Below, piece after piece: positions 8,023 to 20,448 of a DNA stretch of 50,617 nt; position 1 is the first letter of the stretch; the number at the start of each line of letters is the position of its first letter. The DNA comes from Oryzomonas sp. (GTDB lineage Bacteria; Desulfobacterota; Desulfuromonadia; Geobacterales; Pseudopelobacteraceae). The translations under genes and the position numbers were made by a program. The stretch spans positions 1 to 50,617 of the forward strand of contig JARLHN010000010.1 of NCBI GenBank assembly GCA_031292255.1, given 5' to 3'. The notes beneath the pieces are model-generated. The model made no database searches and was not told the origin of the DNA. It saw only the letters and a list, made by a program, of their open reading frames with translations.

Positions 8023-9162
8023 TCAGGCCAGTTCCTCAATCTTGCCCCCCGGCCTGAGCCGGAAGCGGCTACCGCGCCATTCGACCCGATTGCCCAGAAA
8101 GGAGAGAGCCCAGGTGAAGAAGGCCAGCATGTCCCGCAACGGGATCAGCCAGAGCCAGGCCGGGAGGAGGCGGTCGCGGACGAAGTTTCGGCTGAAGATG
8201 GTGGCGACGGCCAGGCGTACACCGTAGAGCAGCGCGATTGCAGCCAGCGCCGGGGCCGGCGACGGGGCGGCGAACGCCGCCAACAGCATCGCGGGAAAGG
8301 GGAGCGTCATGCCCGACGCCAGATAGCCTCCCGGCCTGCTGACCCGCATGGTGCGGGCCCAACGCAGTTGGCGCGAGAGCACCGGCAGCAACTCTTCCGC
8401 CTTGAGCATGCTTTCCACAAAGGTGCCGTCCAGGGCGATGCGCCAGCCGGCACGATGCACCTTGTTGCCCAACTGGTAGTCGTCGGCCAGGTAATCGACC
8501 AGGGCCTCAAAGCCGCCGATTGCCGCCAGGGCTTCGCGGCGCACGGCCATGGAGGCACCCAGGGCGAATGAAAGTCCCTCCAGGTGGAGCGCGACCAGGA
8601 CATTGGGGATCATCTCCGCGGTAAAGCCGGTGGCCTCGATGGCAGTGGCCATGGTGGGAGCGCAGGAGGTACGGTAGAGCGAGGTGACCAGCCCTACCCG
8701 GGGGTCGCTGAAGTGAGCGGTCACGCTTTTAAGGTAGTCGGTCGGCACGCGGATATCGCTGTCGCAGACGATGATGATGTCGTGCCGTGCCAGGGGAAAC
8801 GCGTTGATAAGGTTGGATACCTTGTAGTTCGGTCCGTGGATGGCCGGGTTGACCACCAGGGAAACATGGCTGTCGCCAAACTCCTCCATGAGCTCGTGGA
8901 TGACCGGAATGACAGGATCATCGGTCGATGCCGCGGCGAACAGCAGTTGCACCGGGCCTTCGTACTCCTGGCGGCAGAAGGAGGCAAAGTTTTCGTAACT
9001 CCCGGCGTCCATCCCCTTGACCGGTTTCAGAATGGTAACGGATGGGGTCTCCGTCGAGCAAGGGGGCGCTGCGGAGAAGAAACGCCGGGCGCAGGCCAGT
9101 GAAATCAGGCTGTAGGCCAGAGACGGCAGAACGATGATGAAGGGAAGCAGGGTGCGCAGCAT
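8023..9162 (-). CDS. hpnI: Family 2 glycosyltransferase, HpnI-like
   Basis: A 379-residue membrane glycosyltransferase resembling HpnI, which adds N-acetylglucosamine to bacteriohopanetetrol, and ceramide glucosyltransferases. There is an N-terminal membrane helix, the D1/D2 motif CDSDIRV near residue 130, a D3-type ADDYQLG near 225, the RQLRWARTMR (QxxRW) acceptor motif, and C-terminal hydrophobic helices. The chosen ATG at 9162 follows the stop of the upstream methyltransferase gene by one base. No other hopanoid genes are nearby, so the acceptor is inferred from family resemblance. Confidence 0.75.
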   Translation of the reverse strand: MLRTLLPFIIVLPSLAYSLISLACARRFFSAAPPCSTETPSVTILKPVKGMDAGSYENFASFCRQEYEGPVQLLFAAASTDDPVIPVIHELMEEFGDSHVSLVVNPAIHGPNYKVSNLINAFPLARHDIIIVCDSDIRVPTDYLKSVTAHFSDPRVGLVTSLYRTSCAPTMATAIEATGFTAEMIPNVLVALHLEGLSFALGASMAVRREALAAIGGFEALVDYLADDYQLGNKVHRAGWRIALDGTFVESMLKAEELLPVLSRQLRWARTMRVSRPGGYLASGMTLPFPAMLLAAFAAPSPAPALAAIALLYGVRLAVATIFSRNFVRDRLLPAWLWLIPLRDMLAFFTWALSFLGNRVEWRGSRFRLRPGGKIEELA

Positions 9163-9163
9163 G

Positions 9164-9754
9164 TCAGGCGCCCTTTTGCACGAGGAGTACGTAAGGCGCA
9201 TCGGCCGTGACGTTGATCTGTCCCATGCGCCAGGCGTGGAACGAGGGCGCCCGGAGCTTCGCCGCCCACTCCTCCGCCAGGCGACGCTCCGCGTCTCCCC
9301 CTCCGTGGCCGGGATAGACGGTCAGGACTACAATGCCCCCCGGCGCCAGGAGGCCCAGGGCCTGTTCCAGTGCAACCACGGTGGTTTCGGGTCGGGTGAT
9401 GATGCTGCGGTCGCCGCCCGGCAGATATCCCAGGTTGAAAACCACGGCGTTCAGGGGGGTGTCAACCTGTCCGGCCAGGGTTTCATGCCCTTGAGCGACC
9501 AGCGTGACCCTCTCTGCAAGCCTGTTTGCGGCCAGCCTGTGGGCGGTGCTGTCCATGGCTTCCTGCTGGATGTCGAATGCCCATACCCTGCCGGCGGGCC
9601 CCACCAACTCCGCCAGGAGGAGCGTGTCGTTGCCGTTGCCGCAGGTGGCGTCAACGGCGCTGTCGCCGGAGTGTATGAAATGGCGCAGCAGCAGGTGCGC
9701 CAGCGGCACCGGACCGCGCAGCAGCGGAATATCGTGAAGCGTGTCAAAACTCAT
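9164..9754 (-). CDS. Class I SAM methyltransferase, MnmM/YtqB family
   Basis: A 196-residue cytoplasmic methyltransferase. The SAM-binding motif I is DATCGNGNDTLLLAEL at about residues 39-54, followed by a family-type NLGYLPGGD near residue 107 and TVYPGHGGG near 146. This matches the rRNA_methylase Pfam family that includes YtqB/MnmM, a tRNA wobble-uridine modifying enzyme. The substrate here is unproven. The stop is one base from the next start, so it is cotranscribed with the glycosyltransferase gene. Confidence 0.8.
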   Translation of the reverse strand: MSFDTLHDIPLLRGPVPLAHLLLRHFIHSGDSAVDATCGNGNDTLLLAELVGPAGRVWAFDIQQEAMDSTAHRLAANRLAERVTLVAQGHETLAGQVDTPLNAVVFNLGYLPGGDRSIITRPETTVVALEQALGLLAPGGIVVLTVYPGHGGGDAERRLAEEWAAKLRAPSFHAWRMGQINVTADAPYVLLVQKGA

Positions 9755-9841
9755 GGTGGCAGAGGGTAACAGAGTCGAAACGCTTTTTCCACAGGGAATT
9801 TTGATTGCATTGCACCAGGGAATCGAGGTAGTAACGAGGTC

Positions 9842-10735
9842 ATGATATGCAAGAAAACCGTGGATGAAGATCAGGGGGGGCGGCGGCTGGACGATGCCGT
9901 GGCGCTATTGTTCGACGGACTCAGCAAGTCCGAGGTGCGGCGGATCATCGACCGGGGCGGATGCAGCGTCAACAGTGCCATGGTGCGGGTGGCGTCGCGC
10001 ACCGTCAAGCAGGGGGACGTGGTGGAGGTCGGCGTCATGGAGCCGGGTCGGTTCCGGGAGCTTGTTCTGCCGCCGGAAGCGCTTCTGTACGAGGATGGAG
10101 ATCTGATCGCGGTCAACAAGCCGGCCGGGGTGAATACCCAGCGGACCCCCTATCAGCTCAAGGGGACTCTGGAATTCTGGGTGTCCGAATACTTCCGCCA
10201 ACACGGGATCATCGAGCCGGCCCGGGTGATCCACCGACTCGATCGGGGCACCTCGGGGGTGATGGTGTTCCCGAAACACAAACGGGCCGCTGCCTGGCTT
10301 TCGGCCCGTTTCCATGACGGGTTGGCGGACAAGCGCTACATTGCCCTGGTCAGCGGGCGACCGGCGCAGGAAACCTGGCAGGTGGACGGCGCCATCGGCA
10401 AGCTGGGCACATCGCGCTACGGCATCATGACGGGCGGCAGAACGGCCTTGACCGATTTTCGCCTGCTGGCAACCGCCGACGGAGGTTCCCTGGTCGAGGC
10501 ACGCCCCCTGACGGGGCGAACCCACCAGATCCGCGTCCACCTGGAGGCATCGGGGTTGCCGATCATCGGCGACGCCACCTATGGCGGAGCGCCGGCGGAG
10601 CGTATGATGCTTCACTGCGTGCACCTCTCCTTCATGGACGAAAAGGGGGTGGAGATCAGCCTCACGGCCCCACCGGACCGGGCGTTTGAAGCCTGTATGC
10701 GAAATATGCTTTGCACAGAGGTAACTTTATGGTAA
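9842..10735 (+). CDS. RluA-family pseudouridine synthase with S4 domain
   Basis: A 297-residue RNA pseudouridine synthase. An S4 RNA-binding domain covers about residues 14-75, followed by the RluA catalytic domain. The catalytic aspartate is in HRLDRGTSG near residue 133 and the family motif RTHQIRVHLEASG comes later. Conversion of uridine to pseudouridine in rRNA or tRNA is the family role; which site is not visible. It stands alone, 72 bp before parA. Confidence 0.88.
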   Translation: MICKKTVDEDQGGRRLDDAVALLFDGLSKSEVRRIIDRGGCSVNSAMVRVASRTVKQGDVVEVGVMEPGRFRELVLPPEALLYEDGDLIAVNKPAGVNTQRTPYQLKGTLEFWVSEYFRQHGIIEPARVIHRLDRGTSGVMVFPKHKRAAAWLSARFHDGLADKRYIALVSGRPAQETWQVDGAIGKLGTSRYGIMTGGRTALTDFRLLATADGGSLVEARPLTGRTHQIRVHLEASGLPIIGDATYGGAPAERMMLHCVHLSFMDEKGVEISLTAPPDRAFEACMRNMLCTEVTLW

Positions 10736-10806
10736 ATTTCCGCTCTTCGGCGTATGTCATCCCGGTAAAATAATCGCAATCCGTTTCTGACAAGGCCCAT
10801 CCCGTC

Positions 10807-11580
10807 ATGTCCAAGATAATCTGCATCGCCAATCAGAAGGGTGGAGTCGGCAAGACCACCACAGCCGTCAATCTGGCCGCCTCGCTGGCAGCGGCCGAGA
10901 GGCCGACCCTTCTGATTGATATGGACCCGCAGGGCAACGCAACCAGCGGCGTGGGGATCGACAAATCGATGCTGAAGCAGACCATCTACGATGCCCTCGT
11001 CAACGAGGCCGATGTCCAGAGCCTGGTTGTGGACATCGGACAGCCCTTCCTGCAGGTCATACCGGCAAATTCCGACCTTGCCGGCGCGGAACTGGAATTG
11101 GCCTCCGAGATCGGCCGGGAGCTGAAACTGAAATTTGCCCTCGCCTCCCTGGCTGAAGAGTATCGTTACATCATCATCGACTGTCCACCATCGCTCAACC
11201 TGTTGACCATCAATGCCATGACCGTGGCCGATTCCGTGCTGATCCCGCTTCAGTGCGAGTATTATGCCATGGAAGGGCTTTCCCAGATCTTGCGTACCAT
11301 AAGCCTGATCCAGAGGGGGCTCAACCCGTTGCTGAGGGTTGAGGGTATACTGCTGACCATGTTCGATTCGCGCGGCAACCTGGGTAAAGAGGTAGTCGCG
11401 GAGATCAGGGCCCATTTTCCCGACAAGGTCTTTGACGCGGTCATTCCCCGCAACATACGTCTGGCCGAGGCCCCCAGCCACGGCAAGCCGATCATTCATT
11501 ACGATATATCATCACGCGGTGCCGCAAGTTATCTGCAACTGGCCCGGGAAATAATCCAGAGGGAGACGGCCAATGGTTAA
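10807..11580 (+). CDS. parA: Chromosome-partitioning ATPase ParA/Soj
   Basis: A 257-residue Walker-type ATPase. It carries the deviant Walker A NQKGGVGKTTT at residues 9-19, switch DMDPQGNAT near 40, and DCPPSL near 124. With ParB it segregates origin regions; short length without an N-terminal HTH marks the chromosomal Soj type. It overlaps parB by eight bases. No parS site was seen nearby. Confidence 0.95.
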   Translation: MSKIICIANQKGGVGKTTTAVNLAASLAAAERPTLLIDMDPQGNATSGVGIDKSMLKQTIYDALVNEADVQSLVVDIGQPFLQVIPANSDLAGAELELASEIGRELKLKFALASLAEEYRYIIIDCPPSLNLLTINAMTVADSVLIPLQCEYYAMEGLSQILRTISLIQRGLNPLLRVEGILLTMFDSRGNLGKEVVAEIRAHFPDKVFDAVIPRNIRLAEAPSHGKPIIHYDISSRGAASYLQLAREIIQRETANG

Positions 11581-12427
11581 GAAAGGCGGCCTCGGGAGAG
11601 GGATGGCGGCGCTGCTGCAGGTAACGGATACGATCGGGGGGCACTCTGATTATTTTGTCTGCCCGATCGAAAAAATCCGGCCCAACCGTAACCAGCCGCG
11701 CAAGCATTTTGCTGTGGACAAGCTGGACGAGTTGGCCGCATCCATCCGGGAAAAAGGGATCATCCAGCCACTGGTTGTGACCCAAAAGGACGGTTTCTAC
11801 GAGATCATTGCCGGGGAGCGCCGCTGGCGCGCCGCCCAGAAGGCCGGCATCAGGGAAGTGCCGGTAGTCATTCGCGAGGCAAGCGAGGATGGGGTGCTGG
11901 AACTGGCCCTGATAGAGAACATCCAGCGCCAGGATTTGAACGCCATCGAGGAGGCCCAGGCCTATCGCTCGCTGGTGGAGCATTTCGGCATCTCCCATGA
12001 GGATGTGGCCAGGCGGGTCGGCAAGAACCGCACCAGCGTAACCAACTCCCTGCGCCTTCTCAAGCTGCCCGCCGAGGTGCAACAGGACATCGTCGAAGAG
12101 CGTATGAGCATGGGCCATGCCCGCACTCTCCTCGCCCTGGAAAGCCCCGAGTCGATCCTCATGGCCCGCCATGAGATCGTGCAGCGCCAGTTGAGCGTCC
12201 GGGAGGCTGAAAATCTGGTGCGGCGGCTGAAGATGAATCCCCATCCCGTGCCGAAAAAACGCCCGCAGCAGCCCGATCTGCTCATGGGTGCGCTGGAAGA
12301 ACAGCTGCAGAAGCGATTCCAGGCCCGGGTCGCCATCCGCAAGGTCGGAACGAAGGGGGGCAGGCTGGAGATCCATTTCAGCGATTCCGACGAATTGACC
12401 CGTATCATCGATCTGTTCGATCTGTAG
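11573..12427 (+). CDS. parB: Chromosome-partitioning protein ParB/Spo0J
   Basis: A 284-residue CTPase and DNA-binding clamp that loads at parS. The N-terminal ParB/sulfiredoxin-like domain has NRNQPRKHF and the GERRWRAAQKAG (CTP-binding) motif near residue 82. ENIQRQDLNAIEEA follows, then the helix-turn-helix region (HEDVARRVGKNRTSVTNSLR) and a C-terminal dimerisation domain. Standard length and partner gene. Confidence 0.95.
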   Translation: MVKKGGLGRGMAALLQVTDTIGGHSDYFVCPIEKIRPNRNQPRKHFAVDKLDELAASIREKGIIQPLVVTQKDGFYEIIAGERRWRAAQKAGIREVPVVIREASEDGVLELALIENIQRQDLNAIEEAQAYRSLVEHFGISHEDVARRVGKNRTSVTNSLRLLKLPAEVQQDIVEERMSMGHARTLLALESPESILMARHEIVQRQLSVREAENLVRRLKMNPHPVPKKRPQQPDLLMGALEEQLQKRFQARVAIRKVGTKGGRLEIHFSDSDELTRIIDLFDL

Positions 12428-12523
12428 CAGCAAAACAGGGAATAAACCTTTAATTCCTGCCTCTTGGCATGCGCCCGCCGTCGTTGCCCGCTGAGAAATC
12501 GCGCTGGTGTTTTTGCAATTATC

Positions 12524-12551
12524 TTGACATCTCGCAAAAGTATGTGATACC
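12524..12551 (+). promoter_or_regulatory. Candidate promoter of the atp operon
   Basis: TTGACA at 12524-12529 is followed 16 bp later by GATACC, about 65 bp before the atpX start. The -35 is perfect, the -10 only partial. It is the only good candidate in the 186-bp gap after parB. Confidence 0.4.
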
Positions 12552-12613
12552 AACACCCGATCTGTGGATACAGTATACACGCTCATAAAATGCATGCCTG
12601 CAAGGGGTAGGTC

Positions 12614-13039
12614 GTGATTGAATTAAATTTGGCATTTTTTGTCCAGGCAGTTAACTTCGGGATTCTCGTCCTCGTCCTCAATATCTTCCTCTACAAGCCG
12701 ATCCGCAAGATCCTGGCCGATCGGCGCCAGGTGATCGACTCTGCCCGTGAAAAGGCAGCTTCCGTTGACTTGGAGGTCCAGGAGAAGATGGCACGGTACG
12801 AAGCCCGTCTGCACGAGGCCAAGACCGAGGCCGCCGGCCGCCGCGCCGAGGCACTCAAAGAGGCCCAGGCCGAAGAGACGGCGCTGCTGGAAAAGGCCCG
12901 CAAGGAGGCCGCCGGCTCATTGGACGCCATCCGTTCCAAGGTGGCCAAGGAGGCCGCCGACGCCCGTGCGCTCCTGAAGCAGCAGGCCGATGCCCTGTCC
13001 GGCGACATCTGCGAGAAAATCCTGGGGAGGAGCCTGTAA
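12614..13039 (+). CDS. atpX: F-type ATP synthase subunit b' (AtpX/AtpF-like)
   Basis: A 141-residue F0 stator subunit of the b/b' family. One N-terminal membrane helix (about residues 6-26) is followed by a long charged alpha-helix for dimerisation with subunit b. The start is GTG or nearby, with GGGGTAGGTC upstream. Two adjacent b-type genes are typical for bacteria with heterodimeric stators. The stop is one base before the atpF start. Confidence 0.85.
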   Translation: MIELNLAFFVQAVNFGILVLVLNIFLYKPIRKILADRRQVIDSAREKAASVDLEVQEKMARYEARLHEAKTEAAGRRAEALKEAQAEETALLEKARKEAAGSLDAIRSKVAKEAADARALLKQQADALSGDICEKILGRSL

Positions 13040-13040
13040 C

Positions 13041-13655
13041 ATGTTGATGGTATCCGATCGCACAAAGAAAATCGCATTCTCCCTGGCCTATATTGCCGTC
13101 ATCGTCCTGGTCGCCTCGGCCGGTTTCGCCGAAGAAGGGGGTGAGGGCGCTCACCATGCCGATCACGCCGCCGCCCAGATGAAGGATTTCGGCTGGCGCG
13201 TGTTCGACTTCGCCGTCCTGGTCGCTATCCTGGTATGGGCGTTGAAGAAGGCCAATGTGAAAGGGGCGCTGGCCGAGCGCCAGGCCCAGATCGAGAGGAA
13301 CCTCAAGGATGCCGAGCAGGGCAGGGCCACTGCCGAAGCCAAGCTGGCAGAGTACAGCGCCAAGCTCGACCAGGCATCCAAAGAGATCGACGAGCTCCAC
13401 GCCGCCATCATCCGCGAGGGCGAGCAGGAAAAGGTTCGTATCATCGGCGAGGCCCGCAAGGCTGCCGAGAAGATCGTGCTCCAGGCCAGCCAGTCCGCCG
13501 AACAGGAAACCCTCAAGGCCCGCGCGGAACTGCGTGCCGAGGCTGCCCGCCTGGCGGTGGAGATCGCCGCCGGCAAGCTGGCCGGCGCCATCCAGAAGGC
13601 CGACCACGACCGATTTGTCGGCGAATATCTTGACAAGGTGGTACAGATCCAGTGA
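13041..13655 (+). CDS. atpF: F-type ATP synthase subunit b
   Basis: A 204-residue stator subunit. An N-terminal hydrophobic segment (about residues 9-28, possibly a cleaved signal or a membrane anchor) is followed by a short His/Ala-rich stretch, then a second hydrophobic helix (FDFAVLVAILVWAL) and a long coiled coil. The two-helix N-terminus is longer than in E. coli. The frame is open further left, but ATG 13041 follows the atpX stop with GGAGG upstream. It overlaps atpH through GTGA. Confidence 0.9.
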   Translation: MLMVSDRTKKIAFSLAYIAVIVLVASAGFAEEGGEGAHHADHAAAQMKDFGWRVFDFAVLVAILVWALKKANVKGALAERQAQIERNLKDAEQGRATAEAKLAEYSAKLDQASKEIDELHAAIIREGEQEKVRIIGEARKAAEKIVLQASQSAEQETLKARAELRAEAARLAVEIAAGKLAGAIQKADHDRFVGEYLDKVVQIQ

Positions 13656-14194
13656 TCAACAATACGATTGCAAGACGATACGCCAAGGCCCTGGTGCAGC
13701 TTGGCTCGGAGGCCGGCCTGATCGACCGCTTCAGCGACGAATTGGCTGTGGTGGACCGCCTCTTCTCCGGCAATGGCGAGCTGCGGGCCGCATTCGGCAA
13801 CCCGGCCTTCACCGCCGAGCAGAAGAAAGGGATCATGAAGGATCTGGTGGCAAAGACGAACTGCTCCGAGTTGGTGGGCAACTTCCTGCTGCTCTTGGTG
13901 GACAAGAACCGCGTGGCCTTTCTTGACCAGATCGTTCATACCTACAAAAAGCTGGCTGATGAACAGTCCGGCGTCATCCGTCCCTTCATCAGAACCGCCT
14001 TCACGCTGGATGACGCCCAGGTGGCTGCCGTCCAAAATGCCCTGGAAAAGAAGACCGGCAAGAAGGTTGTGCCGCAGGTGACGGTCGATCAGACGCTCCT
14101 GGGGGGTGTTGTGATCCAGATCGGCGACACGGCCTTTGACAGCAGCGTAAAAACTCAGCTTAAACGGATCCAAGATATATTACAGAAGGGGTAA
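13652..14194 (+). CDS. atpH: F-type ATP synthase subunit delta
   Basis: A 180-residue F1 delta/OSCP subunit linking the stator to the alpha3beta3 head. An N-terminal helical domain starts [13 protein letters not shown], and the C-terminal family motif [20 protein letters not shown] is near residues 150-170. GTG start overlapping the atpF stop. Eight bases separate it from atpA. Confidence 0.93.
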   Translation: MINNTIARRYAKALVQLGSEAGLIDRFSDELAVVDRLFSGNGELRAAFGNPAFTAEQKKGIMKDLVAKTNCSELVGNFLLLLVDKNRVAFLDQIVHTYKKLADEQSGVIRPFIRTAFTLDDAQVAAVQNALEKKTGKKVVPQVTVDQTLLGGVVIQIGDTAFDSSVKTQLKRIQDILQKG

Positions 14195-14202
14195 ATGCTT
14201 CC

Positions 14203-15711
<1,509 letters not shown>

Positions 15712-15729
15712 ACAAGGACGGTTTGAGAC

Positions 15730-16596
15730 ATGGCAAGCCTTAAAAGCATTAAAAAACGGATCGTATCCGTAAAAAATACCCGCCAGATCACCAAGGCCAT
15801 GAAGATGGTTTCGGCCGCCAAGCTGCGGCGCGCCCAGGAGAACGTCGTTGCGGCGCGCCCCTACGCAGGCAAGCTGGCCGAGGTGCTGCAATCCCTGGCA
15901 GGCAGCGTGGAAGGCGATCTTCATCCGCTTCTGGAGAAGCGCGAGGCCAAGAAGCTCCTCCTGGTGGTGGTCACCTCCGACCGCGGCCTGTGCGGTGGCT
16001 TCAACGGCAACCTGTGCAAGGCAGCCGAGCGCTACATCAAGGAAAAGAAGGGCGAGTTCGAGCAGATCTCGCTGATGACGGTCGGGCGCAAGGGGTATGA
16101 AGCGCTCAAGAATCGCCACACCATTGCCAAGAGTTTCCCCAACGTGCTGGCCAAGCCGAGCTACCAGACCGCGGCCATGCTGGCCCACGAGGTGATCGAC
16201 GGCTACCTGTCCGAGGAATACGACCAGGTCATCCTGCTCTTCAACGCCTTCCGCACGGTCATGTCCCAGGACATCACCTTCCAGCAGCTTTTGCCGGTGG
16301 AACCGGAGGAGAAGACCTTGGCGGACGAGACCCCGGTTGAGTATATCTACGAACCGTCGGTTGGCGAACTCCTCGCGGAGATCCTGCCCAAGAACATCGA
16401 GGTGCAGATCTTCAAGGCAATGCTGGAATCGGTGGCCGCCGAGCACGGCGCCCGCATGACCGCCATGGACAGCGCGTCCAAGAACGCCAACGAGATGATC
16501 GGCAAGCTGACCCTTCAGTACAACCGGGCTCGCCAGGCCGCCATCACCACCGAGCTCATGGAGATCATCTCCGGCGCCGAATCGATCAAGGGATAA
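15730..16596 (+). CDS. atpG: F-type ATP synthase subunit gamma
   Basis: A 288-residue central-stalk subunit that rotates inside alpha3beta3. The N-terminal helix [20 protein letters not shown] and the C-terminal helix around [13 protein letters not shown] form the coiled-coil shaft, and [11 protein letters not shown] near residue 80 is the family motif. Standard length and position. Confidence 0.96.
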   Translation: MASLKSIKKRIVSVKNTRQITKAMKMVSAAKLRRAQENVVAARPYAGKLAEVLQSLAGSVEGDLHPLLEKREAKKLLLVVVTSDRGLCGGFNGNLCKAAERYIKEKKGEFEQISLMTVGRKGYEALKNRHTIAKSFPNVLAKPSYQTAAMLAHEVIDGYLSEEYDQVILLFNAFRTVMSQDITFQQLLPVEPEEKTLADETPVEYIYEPSVGELLAEILPKNIEVQIFKAMLESVAAEHGARMTAMDSASKNANEMIGKLTLQYNRARQAAITTELMEIISGAESIKG

Positions 16597-16618
16597 CAAG
16601 AACCGAATCACTATATGA

Positions 16619-18064
<1,446 letters not shown>

Positions 18065-18102
18065 ATTAACCTTACGGGGACACCCCTTTCAAGGACTGAT
18101 AT

Positions 18103-18519
18103 ATGGCTGAAAAGATGAAACTGGAGATTGTCACCCCTTACAAAAAGGTGGTTGACATGGAAGTCGAAGAAGTCACCGCCACCGGCAAGCTGGGTGAATT
18201 CGGCGTCCTGCCGGGTCACGCCCCGTTCCTGACCTCCCTCAGGATCGGCGAACTTGCCTACAAGTCTGCGGGCAAGGTCGAGCACATGGCACTCAACTGG
18301 GGCTATTTCGAGATCAAGGACGACAAGATCATCGTCCTGGTGGAGACCGCCGAAGCCGCCGAAGAGATCGACGTGGAGCGGGCCAAGGCCGCCCTGGGCC
18401 GGGCCGAGGAGAAGCTCAAGCACCTCACCGCCGAGGACAAGCAGTTCAAGATCTACGAGGCAGCCCTGGAACGCGCCATTACCCGCGTGCAGGTAGCGGG
18501 CAAGTCGGTTCGCAAATAG
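18103..18519 (+). CDS. atpC: F-type ATP synthase subunit epsilon
   Basis: A 138-residue subunit of the central stalk that couples rotation and can inhibit ATP hydrolysis. An N-terminal beta-sandwich contains GEFGVLPGHAPFLTSL, followed by the C-terminal helical hairpin. It is the last gene of the operon, with a terminator 23 bp downstream. Genes for F0 subunits a and c (atpB, atpE) are not in this cluster. Confidence 0.95.
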   Translation: MAEKMKLEIVTPYKKVVDMEVEEVTATGKLGEFGVLPGHAPFLTSLRIGELAYKSAGKVEHMALNWGYFEIKDDKIIVLVETAEAAEEIDVERAKAALGRAEEKLKHLTAEDKQFKIYEAALERAITRVQVAGKSVRK

Positions 18520-18541
18520 GTCTTATTCTGATATTTCTTCC

Positions 18542-18570
18542 AAAGAGCGGCAGCGATGCCGCTCTTTTTT
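18542..18570 (+). terminator. Intrinsic terminator of the atp operon
   Basis: An 11-bp stem, AAAGAGCGGCA / TGCCGCTCTTT, with the loop GCGA, followed by a T run. It lies 22 bp after the atpC stop. Confidence 0.9.
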
Positions 18571-18841
18571 GTTGTTCCCTCCCCCAGTGAGGGAGCGGAA
18601 TTATATTTTCGACTGTACATTCTTCATCCTACGGAAAATAGTTATAATCAGATCAGCAATAAGAGGTTAGGAATTTGCGTTGACTGAAACATGTCTAAAG
18701 TCCCCCTCCCCGAGCGGGAGGGGGAGCTAACCGCAAATACCACACCGGGCAATGCTATATTCAGGTAAGGTTTGATTTTCCTGATTCCGAAACGTGGATC
18801 ATCGTGTCGTTGTATGAGATCGAGTTGCTTTCCGAGAAGCC
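18571..18841. other. Intergenic region with palindromic GC-rich repeat
   Basis: No coding potential seen. A strong hairpin lies at 18702-18724 (CCCCCTCCC / GGGAGGGGG), nested between GGTTAG...AATTTGCG on the left and CTAACC...CGCAAAT on the right, so the whole 18666-18740 stretch is an imperfect palindrome. A related C-rich motif (CCTCCCCCAGTGAGGGAG) is at about 18579-18596. These look like scattered REP-type sequences. Confidence 0.5.
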
Positions 18842-19552
18842 ATGACTGCTATCAAACGCCCACCTGCTAAATACCAGCCCAAAGGTCTCACGGTCCTGCA
18901 CGAGGACCGGGACATCATCGTGGTGGAGAAACCGTGCGGACTTTTGAGCATCGGCACGGAACGGGACAAGTCACGGACTGTCCACACCATCCTCAACGAA
19001 TACGTCCGCAAGGGCGATCCCCGCTCCCGGAACCGCGTCTACATCGTCCACCGTCTGGACCGGGAAACATCCGGCATCCTGGTCCTGGCCAAGAGCGAAG
19101 CAGCCAAGATCTTTCTGCAGGGGCACTGGCAGGAAACCGACAAGCGCTATCTCACGATCGTCCATGGCACCCTTGACCCGAAGAGTGGGACGATCAGCAG
19201 CTACCTGGCCGAGAACAGCGCCTTGACGGTCTATTCCACCCGGGACCCGGCGTTGGGGAAGCTGTCCCTGACCGAGTACATGGTCCTGAAAGAGGCCAAA
19301 GGTCTCAGCCTTCTGGAGATCCACCTGCTCACCGGCCGCAAGCACCAAATACGTGTGCACCTCTCTGAGCAGGGGCACCCGGTGGTGGGGGACAGAAAAT
19401 ACGGCAAAAACGACGGCTGCGCTACCCTGGCGCTCCATGCCCGCTCTATCTCGTTCACCCACCCGGTCAGCGGCAGAATGCTTTTCTTCGAAACCGCCAT
19501 CCCCGAACTTTTCAGCCGACTGGTGGGAAAGATCGACGCGCCGACCGCCTGA
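18842..19552 (+). CDS. RluA-family pseudouridine synthase without S4 domain
   Basis: A 236-residue RNA pseudouridine synthase consisting almost only of the catalytic domain. The catalytic aspartate is in HRLDRETSG near residue 72, and RKHQIRVHL lies near 170. The S4 domain found in the paralogue at 9842-10735 is missing, as in RluA/RluC-type short forms. The RNA target cannot be told. No obvious operon partner. Confidence 0.85.
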   Translation: MTAIKRPPAKYQPKGLTVLHEDRDIIVVEKPCGLLSIGTERDKSRTVHTILNEYVRKGDPRSRNRVYIVHRLDRETSGILVLAKSEAAKIFLQGHWQETDKRYLTIVHGTLDPKSGTISSYLAENSALTVYSTRDPALGKLSLTEYMVLKEAKGLSLLEIHLLTGRKHQIRVHLSEQGHPVVGDRKYGKNDGCATLALHARSISFTHPVSGRMLFFETAIPELFSRLVGKIDAPTA

Positions 19553-19669
19553 TGCAATATGCCATCCCCCCTGGAACATGAAGACCGATCCATTATCCCT
19601 TGCCGGCCACAAACCCTGCATACCCCGATCATATAGAAAAAATGACGACCGTTGTCGGTAAGAGACAAT

Positions 19670-20419
19670 TTACGGCGCGACCCCCGATGGAGCGGCGCCG
19701 AGCAGGTGCGTGAGTTCCAGGGCGTTTTCCGGGGCAAATGCCTCGGCGTCGTTATTGAAGTAGATGTACACGTCCCTGCCCGCATTCAGGTACTGCCGAA
19801 TTCTCGCTGCATCGGCCTGCAATTCGTCCCGTGAGTAACGACTGGAGTAATTCCCGCCATGACCGTGCCGTCTGAGGTAGACGAAATCGGCCGTAAGCGG
19901 CAGCTCGGCGATAAATTCGGGCCAGTCGGCCATGCACAGGGCAACGCGCGCCCCCTGGCAAAGGGAGACAACCTCCTGGCAACACCAGCTTTCGTGCCTG
20001 AATTCCAGGGCATTGCGGACGGGGTATCGGGACAGCAGGTCAAGGAACCGCTCCAGACGGCTCGTAGCGCAGGCAAAACCTGGAGGAAACTGCCAGAGGA
20101 TCACCCCGAGCTTCTGGCCGAGCAGCAAAACCCCTTCAAAAAAGTGCGAAAGCGGCTCCTCTGGATCGGCAAGCCTCTTGACGTGGGTAATGAACCGGCT
20201 CCCCTTGACACTGAAGATGAAGCCGGCGGGTGATTCCAACTGCCAGCGGACAAACGTCGCCGGCTTCAGCAGGCGGTAGAAGGTGACATTCAGCTCAATG
20301 CTGGCGAAGGCCGAGGAATAGTGTCCGAACCAGCGCTTTTGCGGGAGCTTTTCCGGATAGAAGCGCCCGCGCCAGTGGGGATAGGCGAAGCCGCTGCACC
20401 CTGTGAACAGGTCGGCCAT
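19670..20419 (-). CDS. DUF72 domain protein
   Basis: A 249-residue TIM-barrel-like DUF72 (YecE) protein of unknown function. It begins LFTGCSGFAYPHWRGRFYPE, and has the family features FSVKGSRFITH near residue 88 and NALEFRHESW near 150. The frame is open further upstream, but the ATG at 20419 gives the expected N-terminus. It precedes nothing obvious in an operon; the zinc-ribbon gene upstream ends 29 bp before it. Confidence 0.85.
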   Translation of the reverse strand: MADLFTGCSGFAYPHWRGRFYPEKLPQKRWFGHYSSAFASIELNVTFYRLLKPATFVRWQLESPAGFIFSVKGSRFITHVKRLADPEEPLSHFFEGVLLLGQKLGVILWQFPPGFACATSRLERFLDLLSRYPVRNALEFRHESWCCQEVVSLCQGARVALCMADWPEFIAELPLTADFVYLRRHGHGGNYSSRYSRDELQADAARIRQYLNAGRDVYIYFNNDAEAFAPENALELTHLLGAAPSGVAP

Positions 20420-20448
20420 CTCACCACTTAGCCTGCCGCCGGCACGAA

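Noticed and set aside
10736-12613. parS site near parAB
   Set aside because: No TGTTTCACGTGAAACA-like sequence was seen around these genes.
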